Source: Chitinophaga pinensis (GTDB taxonomy: Bacteria; Bacteroidota; Bacteroidia; Flavobacteriales_D; Crocinitomicaceae). From it: a stretch of 12,826 bases of DNA. The notes under the pieces are model-generated. The model did no database searches. It had not been told where the DNA came from and saw only the letters and a list, made by a program, of their open reading frames with translations. A program made the translations under genes and the position numbers. The stretch covers positions 1 through 12,826 of the forward strand of contig CAMDGP010000034.1 of NCBI GenBank assembly GCA_945897765.1, given 5' to 3'. Below are positions 6,701 through 12,050 of this stretch, piece after piece (position 1 is the first letter of the stretch; each line of letters begins with the position of its first letter).

Positions 6701-7844
6701 CACAAGAGTTAGTAACCGTTAATGTACCTGTTGTTGGTGGGTTTGTAAATGTGATAGATCCATTTAAGGAGTATTGGTTATTAGCAACATTGCATGAAGA
6801 GGGCGTAGCATTTACCGATAACGCATTCATATAGTGTATTTCAATAGGTGTTCCAGTATCGAAACAACCATCTCCATTTAAATCAACATCCATTCCGGGG
6901 CATGCACCACTATTTAATCCATCATTATCCCCATCATCAACAGTTACAGGAACAAACCAAAATGTTGTTGCTGCGGCAAGTTGAGGCAAATTAATAGCAT
7001 CATTTAAAGGAGAAGTTGTATTGTTACAATCATTGAAATCAGATCCAGTCCAAAATAAACCAGTAAATCCAGGATAAGTTGAAAAGTCTCCACTTGGAAA
7101 GGTTGTTGGAGGTGCTGAAGTAAAAATGGCATACATTAACTCCGATTGTCCACAATTAGCAGGCGGTAAAACATAATCACCATTTGATTGTATACCTATA
7201 CAATCATTTTGACAAGCGTTAATCACAGTCCCTACTGGAACTGGTGCATTATTTACAGTTAAATTGTAAGTCCCTGCATCTGCGGTACAAGGCGGAACAA
7301 TGGAGCAGTCAGTTGTGGCTGATCCAGAAGATGTGAAATTAATATAACCACCTTGGTCTGAAAAATTAGTTACCATCATTAAATAAACTTGACCTGTTTG
7401 AGCATTTGGAATAGTTGCCGATTCGGTTGCGTTTGAAGAATAACTACAATCGATGATTGTATTTGTACTAGAACCAGTTGTTGCTGTACCTATATTCCCA
7501 CAGTAAGTCAAAGCATTTGGAAGGCTTGAATAGGGACCAAAAAGTATAAAGTCAACATCTATGCCCGTACCGGAAAAGTCTGTTTGTGATATGTCAATGG
7601 TCATATTTCCTGGATTAGCAATTTCCATGTAATACCAAACAGGGTTTGGCGTGCTTGGCGCTCCAGTTGAAGTCCCATCAAGACATCCTATAGGTCCTTG
7701 ATCCGCTACGCCCGTGGTATTTGGGAAATTATAATTTTGATTTGTACAAAATGGTGCAGCAGTATTACAAGAACTTTGTGATAACAAATTGTTATTCAGA
7801 ATAAATACTAAAATAATTAGTGAAAACTTAACGATTTTTTTCAT
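3717..7844 (-). CDS. large Cys-rich secreted repeat protein with T9SS type B (gliding-motility-associated, CHU_C) sorting domain
   Basis: This is a 1375-residue exported protein. Residues 1-22 form a Sec signal peptide (MKK, hydrophobic core, LLSQ). The last ~98 residues (about 1278-1375) carry the gliding-motility-associated C-terminal domain: VPNTFTPDGDQYNQTF (285-300), VYNRWGELIWE (1317-1327), GWDGTYNDGMKCPDGTYTW (1334-1352) and HGHINLIR. This sends it through T9SS to the surface or medium. In between lie module A (26-337), four tandem ~92-residue repeats (343-718), module B (723-1031, a second copy of A), a SprB-like beta domain (about 1035-1120), a further beta module (about 1121-1201) and an Ig/PKD-like domain (about 1203-1272). 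Module A holds an Asp-rich stretch (303-331) with DGDNDG and DLNGDG, likely Ca-binding, that module B lacks. No enzyme motif is visible, so adhesive or structural roles fit best. It is the last gene of a three-gene operon, 5 nt after its upstream neighbour. Confidence 0.93.
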   Translation of the reverse strand: MKKIVKFSLIILVFILNNNLLSQSSCNTAAPFCTNQNYNFPNTTGVADQGPIGCLDGTSTGAPSTPNPVWYYMEIANPGNMTIDISQTDFSGTGIDVDFILFGPYSSLPNALTYCGNIGTATTGSSTNTIIDCSYSSNATESATIPNAQTGQVYLMMVTNFSDQGGYINFTSSGSATTDCSIVPPCTADAGTYNLTVNNAPVPVGTVINACQNDCIGIQSNGDYVLPPANCGQSELMYAIFTSAPPTTFPSGDFSTYPGFTGLFWTGSDFNDCNNTTSPLNDAINLPQLAAATTFWFVPVTVDDGDNDGLNSGACPGMDVDLNGDGCFDTGTPIEIHYMNALSVNATPSSCNVANNQYSLNGSITFTNPPTTGTLTVTNSCGGTQTFNAPFVSPQAYIFSNLTSNGASCTVTSSFSAIPTCTATAFYTAPVACNATCSISFLTSIPTTCATNLYNVNGSITFTNPPSTGTLTVSGCGGTQIFNAPFTSPLNYTFNNLTANGAACTTTATFSATPACTATSNYNAPASCGAACAITSVTATPGTCASATNTFGLAGSVNFTLPPSSGTLTVTSSCGGSQSFNAPFTSPINYNIANQPSNGAACSVTASFSASTCTGSQNFTAPAACGCVISALTAVPSVCANDLYNVAGSITFNSAPATGTLTVSGCGGTQTFNAPFNSPQAYNFTGLTANGANCNVTATFSALPACTRTQAYTAPAACLNPPCIQNPFCSDNGTTTFPAGTNQVPASTTYPNNDYGCLFSTPNPEWYYMQIATPGSIGINMTNSANVDVDYILYGPYTSINNSLTYCDNFGTATTGSSTNLIIDCSFSGSANETANIANAQTGEVYVLLITNFSNQPTNVSFTSSGSATTDCSIVSPTACLAEIGTYNTSLTGDTQSQTMLCFGDQLNITSNNDFVTPALTTGGTAPIPVYDPGVSWLVYSCPPTVALTPAQSAATNLTVPDDPCFLGIYASTPSLTDVNDLSLINALPAGTFTNNTVYFVPLTMYSIVEGLYSYVISPANDCYELGTPIAIQYLPEIVDVQNSNCANGTVSVTLTGGAPQLNGTNFNVVTGSQSPASATFVNTSVANGGTIILGNLTDGPFSFDIVDDNGCPITISGDFVGAQTASITYPDNLYCLNEPNPLPTLVGNAGGTYSSGNGLSINPITGQINLATSTPGAYSISYTTPGNLCPATSTFNLTIEAFPIVEAGPDLTVCVGKPIILSGSGASSYSWDNSLQNNVPYLPNIGLTQFVVIGTSNGGCAGTDSLTVIVIGDCDSLIDVIYWVPNTFTPDGDQYNQTFLPVFYSGIDPYSYDFYVYNRWGELIWENHDFQFGWDGTYNDGMKCPDGTYTWKIRFKLINNDEKQTVHGHINLIR
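4752..5678 (-). repeat. module B, second copy of the ~310-residue module in the T9SS cargo gene
   Basis: This encodes residues 723-1031. It repeats module A (6834-7769) in order: C..NPFC, TPNPEWYYMQIA, VDVDYILYGPY, GTATTGSSTN, IIDCSFS, ANAQTGEVY, SSGSATTDCSIV and, after a variable part, a VYFVPLTM...LGTPIAIQY end. A 23-bp stretch is identical in the two copies (5389-5411 and 7465-7487), pointing to fairly recent duplication or gene conversion. Confidence 0.85.
5691..6818 (-). repeat. four tandem ~92-residue Cys-rich repeats in the T9SS cargo gene
   Basis: The units are, in translation order, 6818-6546, 6536-6261, 6251-5970 and 5966-5691. Each follows the pattern G(S)ITF..PP.TGTLTV..CGG(T/S)Q(T/I/S)FNAPF.SP..Y...(L)..NGA.C..T..FSA...CT...Y.APA.C, with about six cysteines at fixed places, so disulfide-stabilised beta domains are likely. 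Units 2 and 4 are the closest pair by eye (NLYNV/NDLYNV, VSGCGGTQ, LTANGA). Confidence 0.88.
6834..7769 (-). repeat. module A, first copy of the ~310-residue module, with an added Asp-rich loop
   Basis: This encodes residues 26-337. It matches module B in its Cys and aromatic pattern (PFC, TPNPVWYYMEIA, VDFILFGPY, GTATTGSSTN, IIDCSYS, SSGSATTDCSIV, FWFVPVTV, GTPIEIHY). It differs near its end by an acidic stretch at residues 303-331 resembling Ca-binding loops of thrombospondin type 3 or dockerin type, which module B lacks. Confidence 0.85.
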
Positions 7845-7849
7845 ATCTG

Positions 7850-8194
7850 TTATTTGAGTTTAAAAGGCTCAGTTTTTCTGTTTTTATATCTTTGAACTTC
7901 TTCTGGTTTAATTAATGATTGATTAGCTTTCAACCAAGTTTTAATTATCGTTTTATTTTCTTGATAATTAATTGAATAATCATAAGGAGGGAATGTAATT
8001 GGAATTAATTCACCAATAAAGAATGTTTTCAATTTCGCTTCTTTAATAATATATTTACCAGAAACCACTCTCTCTTTTTTTGATGTATTTATCTCTTTTT
8101 TCGTGCCGTATTTCAATGAAGAAATGTTATTTGCTTGACTATTAGCAAAGTTTACAGACCCTAAAAAGAACAAAATGTTTAATATTTTCTTCAT
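7850..8194 (-). CDS. small secreted protein, paralogue of its upstream neighbour; function unknown
   Basis: I do not recognise this 114-residue protein. It starts with a clear signal peptide (MKKILNILFFLGSVNFANSQ, likely cleaved after residue 20) and has no lipobox Cys and no C-terminal T9SS domain, so it should be periplasmic or exported by another route. The mature part is basic. The central block YIIKEAKLKTFFIGELIP, then TFPPYD, QENK and WLKANQSLIKPEE, aligns without gaps to the product of the upstream gene, with about 20 of 49 positions identical by eye. The most conserved end is W-x-KAN-x-SLI. There is no cysteine in the mature part. It is the middle gene of a tight operon: 3 nt after the first gene and 5 nt before the large T9SS cargo gene, so co-expression and translational coupling are likely. 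Confidence 0.75.
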   Translation of the reverse strand: MKKILNILFFLGSVNFANSQANNISSLKYGTKKEINTSKKERVVSGKYIIKEAKLKTFFIGELIPITFPPYDYSINYQENKTIIKTWLKANQSLIKPEEVQRYKNRKTEPFKLK

Positions 8195-8197
8195 AAA

Positions 8198-8515
8198 TTA
8201 TTTTTCAATTTTTGACCAATGTTTTTCGCGAATGAGACTTTTATTAGCTTTAGCCCATACCCTTACTAGTTCACGATTTTCGTTTTCACTTTTTGAAGCA
8301 TCGAATTTAGGAAAATCAGATGGGATAACACCTGATACAAATGCTCTTATTAATTTGTCTGGATTAATAAAATATTCTCGTATATAAATTGTTTGTGAAT
8401 CATTCGAATTGACTGGTTGTTCGGCTACAATTTTCTTTAATTCGCTTTTTGGTTTTAACTGGGCAAATAAAGAAGCTGATAATAAACAAAACAATGAAAT
8501 TGCAATTACTTTCAT
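8198..8515 (-). CDS. small secreted protein, first gene of the T9SS-cargo operon; function unknown
   Basis: This unrecognised 105-residue protein has a signal peptide (MKVIAISLFCLLSASLFAQ, cleavage likely after residue 19). The mature part contains EYFINPDKL, IRAFVSGVIPSDFPKFD, ENENRELV and VRVWAKANKSLI, matching the next gene in the same order and spacing. The two are therefore a tandem duplication that has diverged well beyond silent change while keeping I-P-x-x-F-P, a Glu-Asn pair and W-x-KAN-x-SLI. The pattern suggests one small alpha/beta domain, with no catalytic triad or metal site that I can see. The ATG at 8515 is followed closely by the signal peptide, and an upstream box at 8545-8552 could be its promoter. 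Association with the T9SS cargo rests on gene order only. Confidence 0.75.
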   Translation of the reverse strand: MKVIAISLFCLLSASLFAQLKPKSELKKIVAEQPVNSNDSQTIYIREYFINPDKLIRAFVSGVIPSDFPKFDASKSENENRELVRVWAKANKSLIREKHWSKIEK

Positions 8516-8544
8516 ATTTAAATTTTATTTTAGTCTTTTGACGC

Positions 8545-8552
8545 CGAAAATA
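8545..8552 (-). promoter_or_regulatory. possible -7 box (TATTTTCG) for the 8515-3717 operon
   Basis: On the minus strand TATTTTCG lies 29 nt upstream of the ATG at 8515, leaving a short A-rich leader. It has one mismatch to TAnnTTTG and is identical to the box before the gene at 988. No -33 TTG is found at normal spacing; the nearest is about 31 nt upstream. Confidence 0.35.
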
Positions 8553-8657
8553 CAAAAAAGTTGCCTTCTAAATGATTTTTGTTCAAACCAAAGCTATTTT
8601 TTTTTAAAAATAATGGAATATTCTTTTTTTTGATAACTTAGTAAATAAATTAATAGT

Positions 8658-9671
8658 TTGAAATCATCTAAAATCAGTAATATTTCGATTCATTTTCCTA
8701 AGCAGGAATTAAACAATAGTGATTTAATAAAAATATTCCCAGATAAAGACGAAGCATTTATTTTTAAGACTTTTGGAATAAAAAACAGATTTATCCGTGA
8801 ACCTTTTGAAACAGGATCAGATTTGTCTTTTAAAGCAGCAGAATCTTTCTTAAATGAATTCCCTAATTTTGATAAAAACAAAATTGACTTTTTAATTTTT
8901 TGTTCAGAAGGTTTAGATTATAAAGCTCCAACTTCATCTAGTGTTTTACATTATCGTTTGGGATTAAATCAAAATTGTGGTTGCATTGATATGCCAATGG
9001 GTTGTGCCGGTTATATTTATGGATTAAGTATAGCTAATGCTATGCTTGTTTCTGGTAATGCAACTAACGTTTTATTATTGGTGTCAGATATTCCTACTTC
9101 TGTTATTCATTCCCAAGATTTTGATTTGCGTTGTATTTTTGGTGATGCTGGAGCTGCAACCTTAATTCAAGCCACCGAACAGAAAGGTATTGGGAAATTT
9201 GTATTTGGAAATGATGGAGAAGGAGCTAAGAATTTAATTGTTGAAAGAGGCTCAACACGTGCGCCAATTGACAAAACATGGATAGAAAAATACAAAGATG
9301 AACCTGAGTACTTAGCGCACGGAAAAATGGAAATGAATGGATTAGAAATCGCACGTTTTTCTTTACAAAGAGTTCCTACCTTATTGGAAGAGACATTACA
9401 AAAAAACAACCTTAAATTCGAAGAAATTGATTTGTTCGTTTTTCATCAGGCAAGTAAGTTCATTCTTTCAGCATTGCAACGAAAATGTAAAATTCCTAAA
9501 GAGAAGTTTTATGAATATTACGAAAACGTTGGAAATACCGTTTCATGCAGTATTCCAATCGCTTTAAAAAATGCGCAACTTGAAGGGAAATTAAAGAAAG
9601 GAGACAAAGTTATGCTATTGGGTTTTGGTGTTGGTTATACTTGGGGAGGAACGATTGTTGAATGGGCTTGA
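8658..9671 (+). CDS. 3-oxoacyl-ACP synthase III family protein (KAS III/FabH-like), copy 1
   Basis: This is a thiolase-fold condensing enzyme of 337 residues, the usual KAS III length. The catalytic Cys-His-Asn triad is complete: Cys116 in MPMGCAGYIYGLS, His263 in FVFHQASKF and Asn293 in VGNTVSCSIP. FGDAGAATLI (161-170) and the C-terminal GFGVGYTWGG (322-331) are also typical. KAS III enzymes join a CoA- or ACP-bound starter to malonyl-ACP by decarboxylative condensation. The start is TTG at 8658: it places the standard N-terminus (KISNISIHFPKQELNNSDL) correctly, an in-frame TAA stands at 8646-8648, and no ATG occurs until residue 112. The second KAS III downstream is clearly divergent from it. 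Together with the ACP and reductase the gene forms a dedicated pathway block rather than the housekeeping fabH. Confidence 0.9.
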   Translation: MKSSKISNISIHFPKQELNNSDLIKIFPDKDEAFIFKTFGIKNRFIREPFETGSDLSFKAAESFLNEFPNFDKNKIDFLIFCSEGLDYKAPTSSSVLHYRLGLNQNCGCIDMPMGCAGYIYGLSIANAMLVSGNATNVLLLVSDIPTSVIHSQDFDLRCIFGDAGAATLIQATEQKGIGKFVFGNDGEGAKNLIVERGSTRAPIDKTWIEKYKDEPEYLAHGKMEMNGLEIARFSLQRVPTLLEETLQKNNLKFEEIDLFVFHQASKFILSALQRKCKIPKEKFYEYYENVGNTVSCSIPIALKNAQLEGKLKKGDKVMLLGFGVGYTWGGTIVEWA

Positions 9672-9698
9672 TTTGTATTTAATTTTTTAATAACTTTG
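9668..9698 (+). promoter_or_regulatory. candidate internal promoter TTG-N20-TAACTTTG directly before the ACP gene
   Basis: TAACTTTG (9691-9698) is an exact TAnnTTTG, and TTG (9668-9670, overlapping the end of the upstream KAS gene) lies 20 bp upstream, inside the 17-23 bp spacing reported for Flavobacterium promoters. The box ends 4 nt before the ACP ATG, so a transcript from it would have almost no leader. Confidence 0.45.
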
Positions 9699-9702
9699 AT
9701 TT

Positions 9703-9936
9703 ATGAATATTCAAGAATTTATATCAATAATTGAAGAAGAATTTGATGAAGTCGAACAAGGAACGTTAGAACCAACAACATCTTTTCGTCAAATGGAAGG
9801 TTGGAGCAGTATGCATGCATTAATTTTAATTGCATTGGTTGATAATCATTTTGATGTGTTGTTGACAGGAGAAGAATTGCGTGCTTTAAATACGATTCAA
9901 GATTTATACGATTTATTAGCATCTAAAAAGGCATAG
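9703..9936 (+). CDS. acyl carrier protein
   Basis: This is a 77-residue acidic carrier protein of the phosphopantetheine-binding family. The attachment serine is most likely Ser36 in EGWSSMHALILIA, where WSSM replaces the common DSL. The motif position after helix 1 and the final helix (TIQDLYDLLASK) fit the four-helix ACP fold. The WSSM variant resembles specialised carrier proteins from polysaccharide or secondary-metabolite loci more than housekeeping AcpP. It lies 31 nt after the first KAS III, and its TAG stop shares a base with the GTG start of the second KAS III, so translation is probably coupled. It likely carries the acyl chain made by the two flanking synthases and reduced by the SDR. 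Confidence 0.88.
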   Translation: MNIQEFISIIEEEFDEVEQGTLEPTTSFRQMEGWSSMHALILIALVDNHFDVLLTGEELRALNTIQDLYDLLASKKA

Positions 9937-10988
9937 TGGCTTTCTTAAAAACTGAAAATACAAGAATTAAAGCGATTTATACCTGTGTTCCTTCTAAAAT
10001 TGAACGAACGCAAGATTACGAATGGATTTCTCCACAAGAACGTCAACTTTTCACTAAAACAACAGGAATAATTGAGAGAAGAGTCGCCTCTGAAACTACA
10101 ACTTGTTCGGATTTATGTTTCGAAGCAGCAAGTCAACTACTTAAAGATTTGAATTGTAAAGATGAAATTGATTTGGTGTTATTTGTTTCTCAATCACCTG
10201 ATTATTTTTTACCAGCAACTTCGATAATATTGCAAAATCGGTTGGGGATTCCAACGAATGCGATGGCTTTTGATGTCAATTTAGGTTGTTCGGGATATGT
10301 TTATGGCCTTTCAATTGCATCACATTTTATTCAAAGTGGAAATATAAAAAAAGTGCTTTTATTGGCTGGCGATAAATCAACCATTTCCACAAATTACGAG
10401 GACAAAAGTACTTTTCCGTTATTCGGAGATGCAGGTACGGCAACGCTTCTAGAATTTGATTCATTCGCTGAAAGTTGCTTTTTTTCAATGGCTTCAGATG
10501 GCAAAGGGAAAGAAGCAATCATAATAGAACACGGTCATTCAAGACATCCTTATGGAACAATGGAAGATGAAACAATTGAAATTGAACCTGGAATTATTCG
10601 TTCGAAAAAGCATTTGAAATTAAATGGAATGGAAGTTTTCAATTTCGCTTTAAAAGAAGTTGCGCCATCCATTAAAGAACTATTAAATTTTTCAAATCAA
10701 GAAATTGAAAAGGTAGATTATTTCGTCTTTCATCAAGCGAATAAATTAATCAATGACAGCGTTCGTAAAAAACTTCGAATTGAAATTGAAAAAGTGCCAT
10801 TATCTATAGATTATTTTGGAAATACAAGTTCAGCGTCGATACCTTTAACGATTTGTAAAGAATTGTCACATCAAGTTTTAGTCGGAAACAATAAATATTT
10901 ACTTTCTGGTTTTGGAGTTGGTTTTTCATGGGCAACTGTTTTGTTAAATCTTTCGGATGTTAAAACTAAAATGATTGAATATGCTTAA
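9936..10988 (+). CDS. 3-oxoacyl-ACP synthase III family protein (KAS III/FabH-like), copy 2
   Basis: This 350-residue condensing enzyme also keeps the full triad: Cys118 in DVNLGCSGYVYGLS, His266 in the classical FVFHQANKL, and Asn296 in YFGNTSSASIPL. FGDAGTATLL (163-172) and LSGFGVGFSWATVLL (323-337) follow the family. The FHQAN form is closer to standard FabH than the FHQAS of copy 1. Compared with copy 1 it has different substrate-side loops and an insert around 205-225 (ETIEIEPG), suggesting that the two act on different starters or at different steps rather than being redundant. The GTG start at 9936 overlaps the ACP stop (TAGTG) by one base. The end overlaps the reductase ATG at 10981 by 8 bases. 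It belongs to the same operon as its neighbours. Confidence 0.9.
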   Translation: MAFLKTENTRIKAIYTCVPSKIERTQDYEWISPQERQLFTKTTGIIERRVASETTTCSDLCFEAASQLLKDLNCKDEIDLVLFVSQSPDYFLPATSIILQNRLGIPTNAMAFDVNLGCSGYVYGLSIASHFIQSGNIKKVLLLAGDKSTISTNYEDKSTFPLFGDAGTATLLEFDSFAESCFFSMASDGKGKEAIIIEHGHSRHPYGTMEDETIEIEPGIIRSKKHLKLNGMEVFNFALKEVAPSIKELLNFSNQEIEKVDYFVFHQANKLINDSVRKKLRIEIEKVPLSIDYFGNTSSASIPLTICKELSHQVLVGNNKYLLSGFGVGFSWATVLLNLSDVKTKMIEYA

Positions 10989-11727
10989 TTTGAAAGGAAA
11001 AACCATTTTAGTAACTGGTGCATCTTCAGGAATAGGAGCTTGTTTGGCAAAATATTGCGATGAACTTGGAGCAAACGTTATTCTTTCAGCTCGTTCAAAT
11101 GAAAAACTTATTTCTGTTTTTTCGGAAATGAGTTCTCGTTCAAAAATTATTCTTGCCGATTTAACGAATGAAACTGAATTACAGCAATTGATTTCAGAAC
11201 TCCCTCAAATTGATGGTTTCGTTCATTGCGCAGGAAAGATTCAACCTTTTCCAATAAAATTCATTAAACAGAAACACATTGATGATCTTTTTTCAATCAA
11301 TTTAAACAGTGCGATTCTTTTAAGTTCTGGTATACTTAAATCAAAGAAGTTGAATCAAGGCGCATCCGTCGTTTTTATTTCTTCCATTTCAGCTGAATTT
11401 CCATACATGGGAGGTTCACTTTATTCTGCAAGTAAATCTGCATTGGAATCTTTCGCACGCTCATTTGCCTTAGAGAATGCACCAATGAAAATAAGAGCAA
11501 ACATTGTTTCTCCTGCTCTAGTAAAAACAGAAATGTTTGAGCAAACCAAAAGCGCTTATGACGAAGCTGATTTTGAAAAATTTATTTCTCAATACCCTTT
11601 AGGAGTAGGTGAACCACAAGACGTTGCTAATACGATTGCGTTTTTATTAAGTGATTTATCAAAATGGATTACAGGTACAACCATTCGAATGGATGGCGGT
11701 TTGTTATTAAATAGTAAAAGAGATTAA
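10981..11727 (+). CDS. short-chain dehydrogenase/reductase, probable 3-oxoacyl-ACP reductase (FabG-like)
   Basis: This is a classical SDR of 248 residues using the ATG at 10981; a TTG two codons upstream (10975) is possible but less likely. The cofactor motif TGASSGIG is at 12-19, and the active site has Ser in ISSIS (about 135-138) with Tyr148 and Lys152 in YSASK. The end has the family's TGTTIRMDGGLL. An Arg after beta-2 (SARSNEK) fits NADPH. The usual NNAG is HCAG here (82-85 in this numbering), so the structural Asn is replaced by Cys. FabG-like members reduce 3-ketoacyl-ACP to 3-hydroxyacyl-ACP, the step expected after condensation by the two KAS III enzymes. It overlaps the second KAS III by 8 bases. 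Its stop overlaps that of the convergent ferredoxin gene inside a TTAA, leaving no room for a separate terminator. Confidence 0.88.
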   Translation: MLNLKGKTILVTGASSGIGACLAKYCDELGANVILSARSNEKLISVFSEMSSRSKIILADLTNETELQQLISELPQIDGFVHCAGKIQPFPIKFIKQKHIDDLFSINLNSAILLSSGILKSKKLNQGASVVFISSISAEFPYMGGSLYSASKSALESFARSFALENAPMKIRANIVSPALVKTEMFEQTKSAYDEADFEKFISQYPLGVGEPQDVANTIAFLLSDLSKWITGTTIRMDGGLLLNSKRD

Positions 11728-12047
11728 TTATTTTCAGGCGCTAATCGCAAAACAATTCCTTCAACTTCTTCAGACAAGTAAATTTGACATCCCAATCTAC
11801 TATTTTGTTTCACGAAAAATGCTTGATCGAGCATATCTAATTCCGCGTCACTTTGTTCTGAAAGTGCAGTGTCGGATTCCAAATAGCATTGGCAGGTAGC
11901 ACACATTGCCATTCCTCCACATTCTCCAAGCACAGGTAATTCATACGCTTTGCAAAGTTCCATGATATTCATATTCATATCAGTTGGACCAACAAGCTCA
12001 TGAGAAACACCTTCTCTGTCAATAATTGTTACGTTAACCTCGTTCAT
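11724..12047 (-). CDS. 2Fe-2S ferredoxin, adrenodoxin/ISC type
   Basis: This is a 107-residue acidic ferredoxin with the vertebrate-type (adrenodoxin/Fdx) spacing: Cys43, Cys49 and Cys52 in ECGGMAMCATC and Cys87 in SRLGCQI. The segment between (SDAELDMLD) is the acidic interaction helix of this class. These small cytoplasmic proteins pass single electrons from a ferredoxin reductase to Fe-S cluster assembly or to monooxygenases. Cys32 and Cys54 are extra cysteines outside the ligand set. No isc/suf gene or reductase lies beside it. It starts 3 nt after the Rieske-like lipoprotein gene and is probably co-transcribed with it. Its stop codon overlaps the SDR stop on the other strand. Confidence 0.93.
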   Translation of the reverse strand: MNEVNVTIIDREGVSHELVGPTDMNMNIMELCKAYELPVLGECGGMAMCATCQCYLESDTALSEQSDAELDMLDQAFFVKQNSRLGCQIYLSEEVEGIVLRLAPENN

Positions 12048-12050
12048 TTT

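Noticed and set aside
5691..6818. Repeat array as a possible CRISPR or DNA-level satellite
   Set aside because: The periodicity (~275 bp) stays in frame with an open gene and is conserved at protein level with no spacer structure.
8629..8660. TTTG-N21-TAGTTTG as a promoter for the first KAS III gene
   Set aside because: The second box is one base short of TAnnTTTG and overlaps the TTG start codon, so transcription would begin inside the gene.
10975..10980. TTG at 10975 as start of the SDR gene
   Set aside because: An ATG follows two codons later at 10981 and gives the normal SDR N-terminus directly before the TGASSGIG motif, with a typical short overlap.
8658..11727. Flexirubin/dialkylresorcinol or aryl polyene gene cluster
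   Set aside because: Beyond KAS III, ACP and SDR none of the diagnostic genes (DarA-type cyclase, ammonia lyase, dehydratases, thioesterase) are present in the window.
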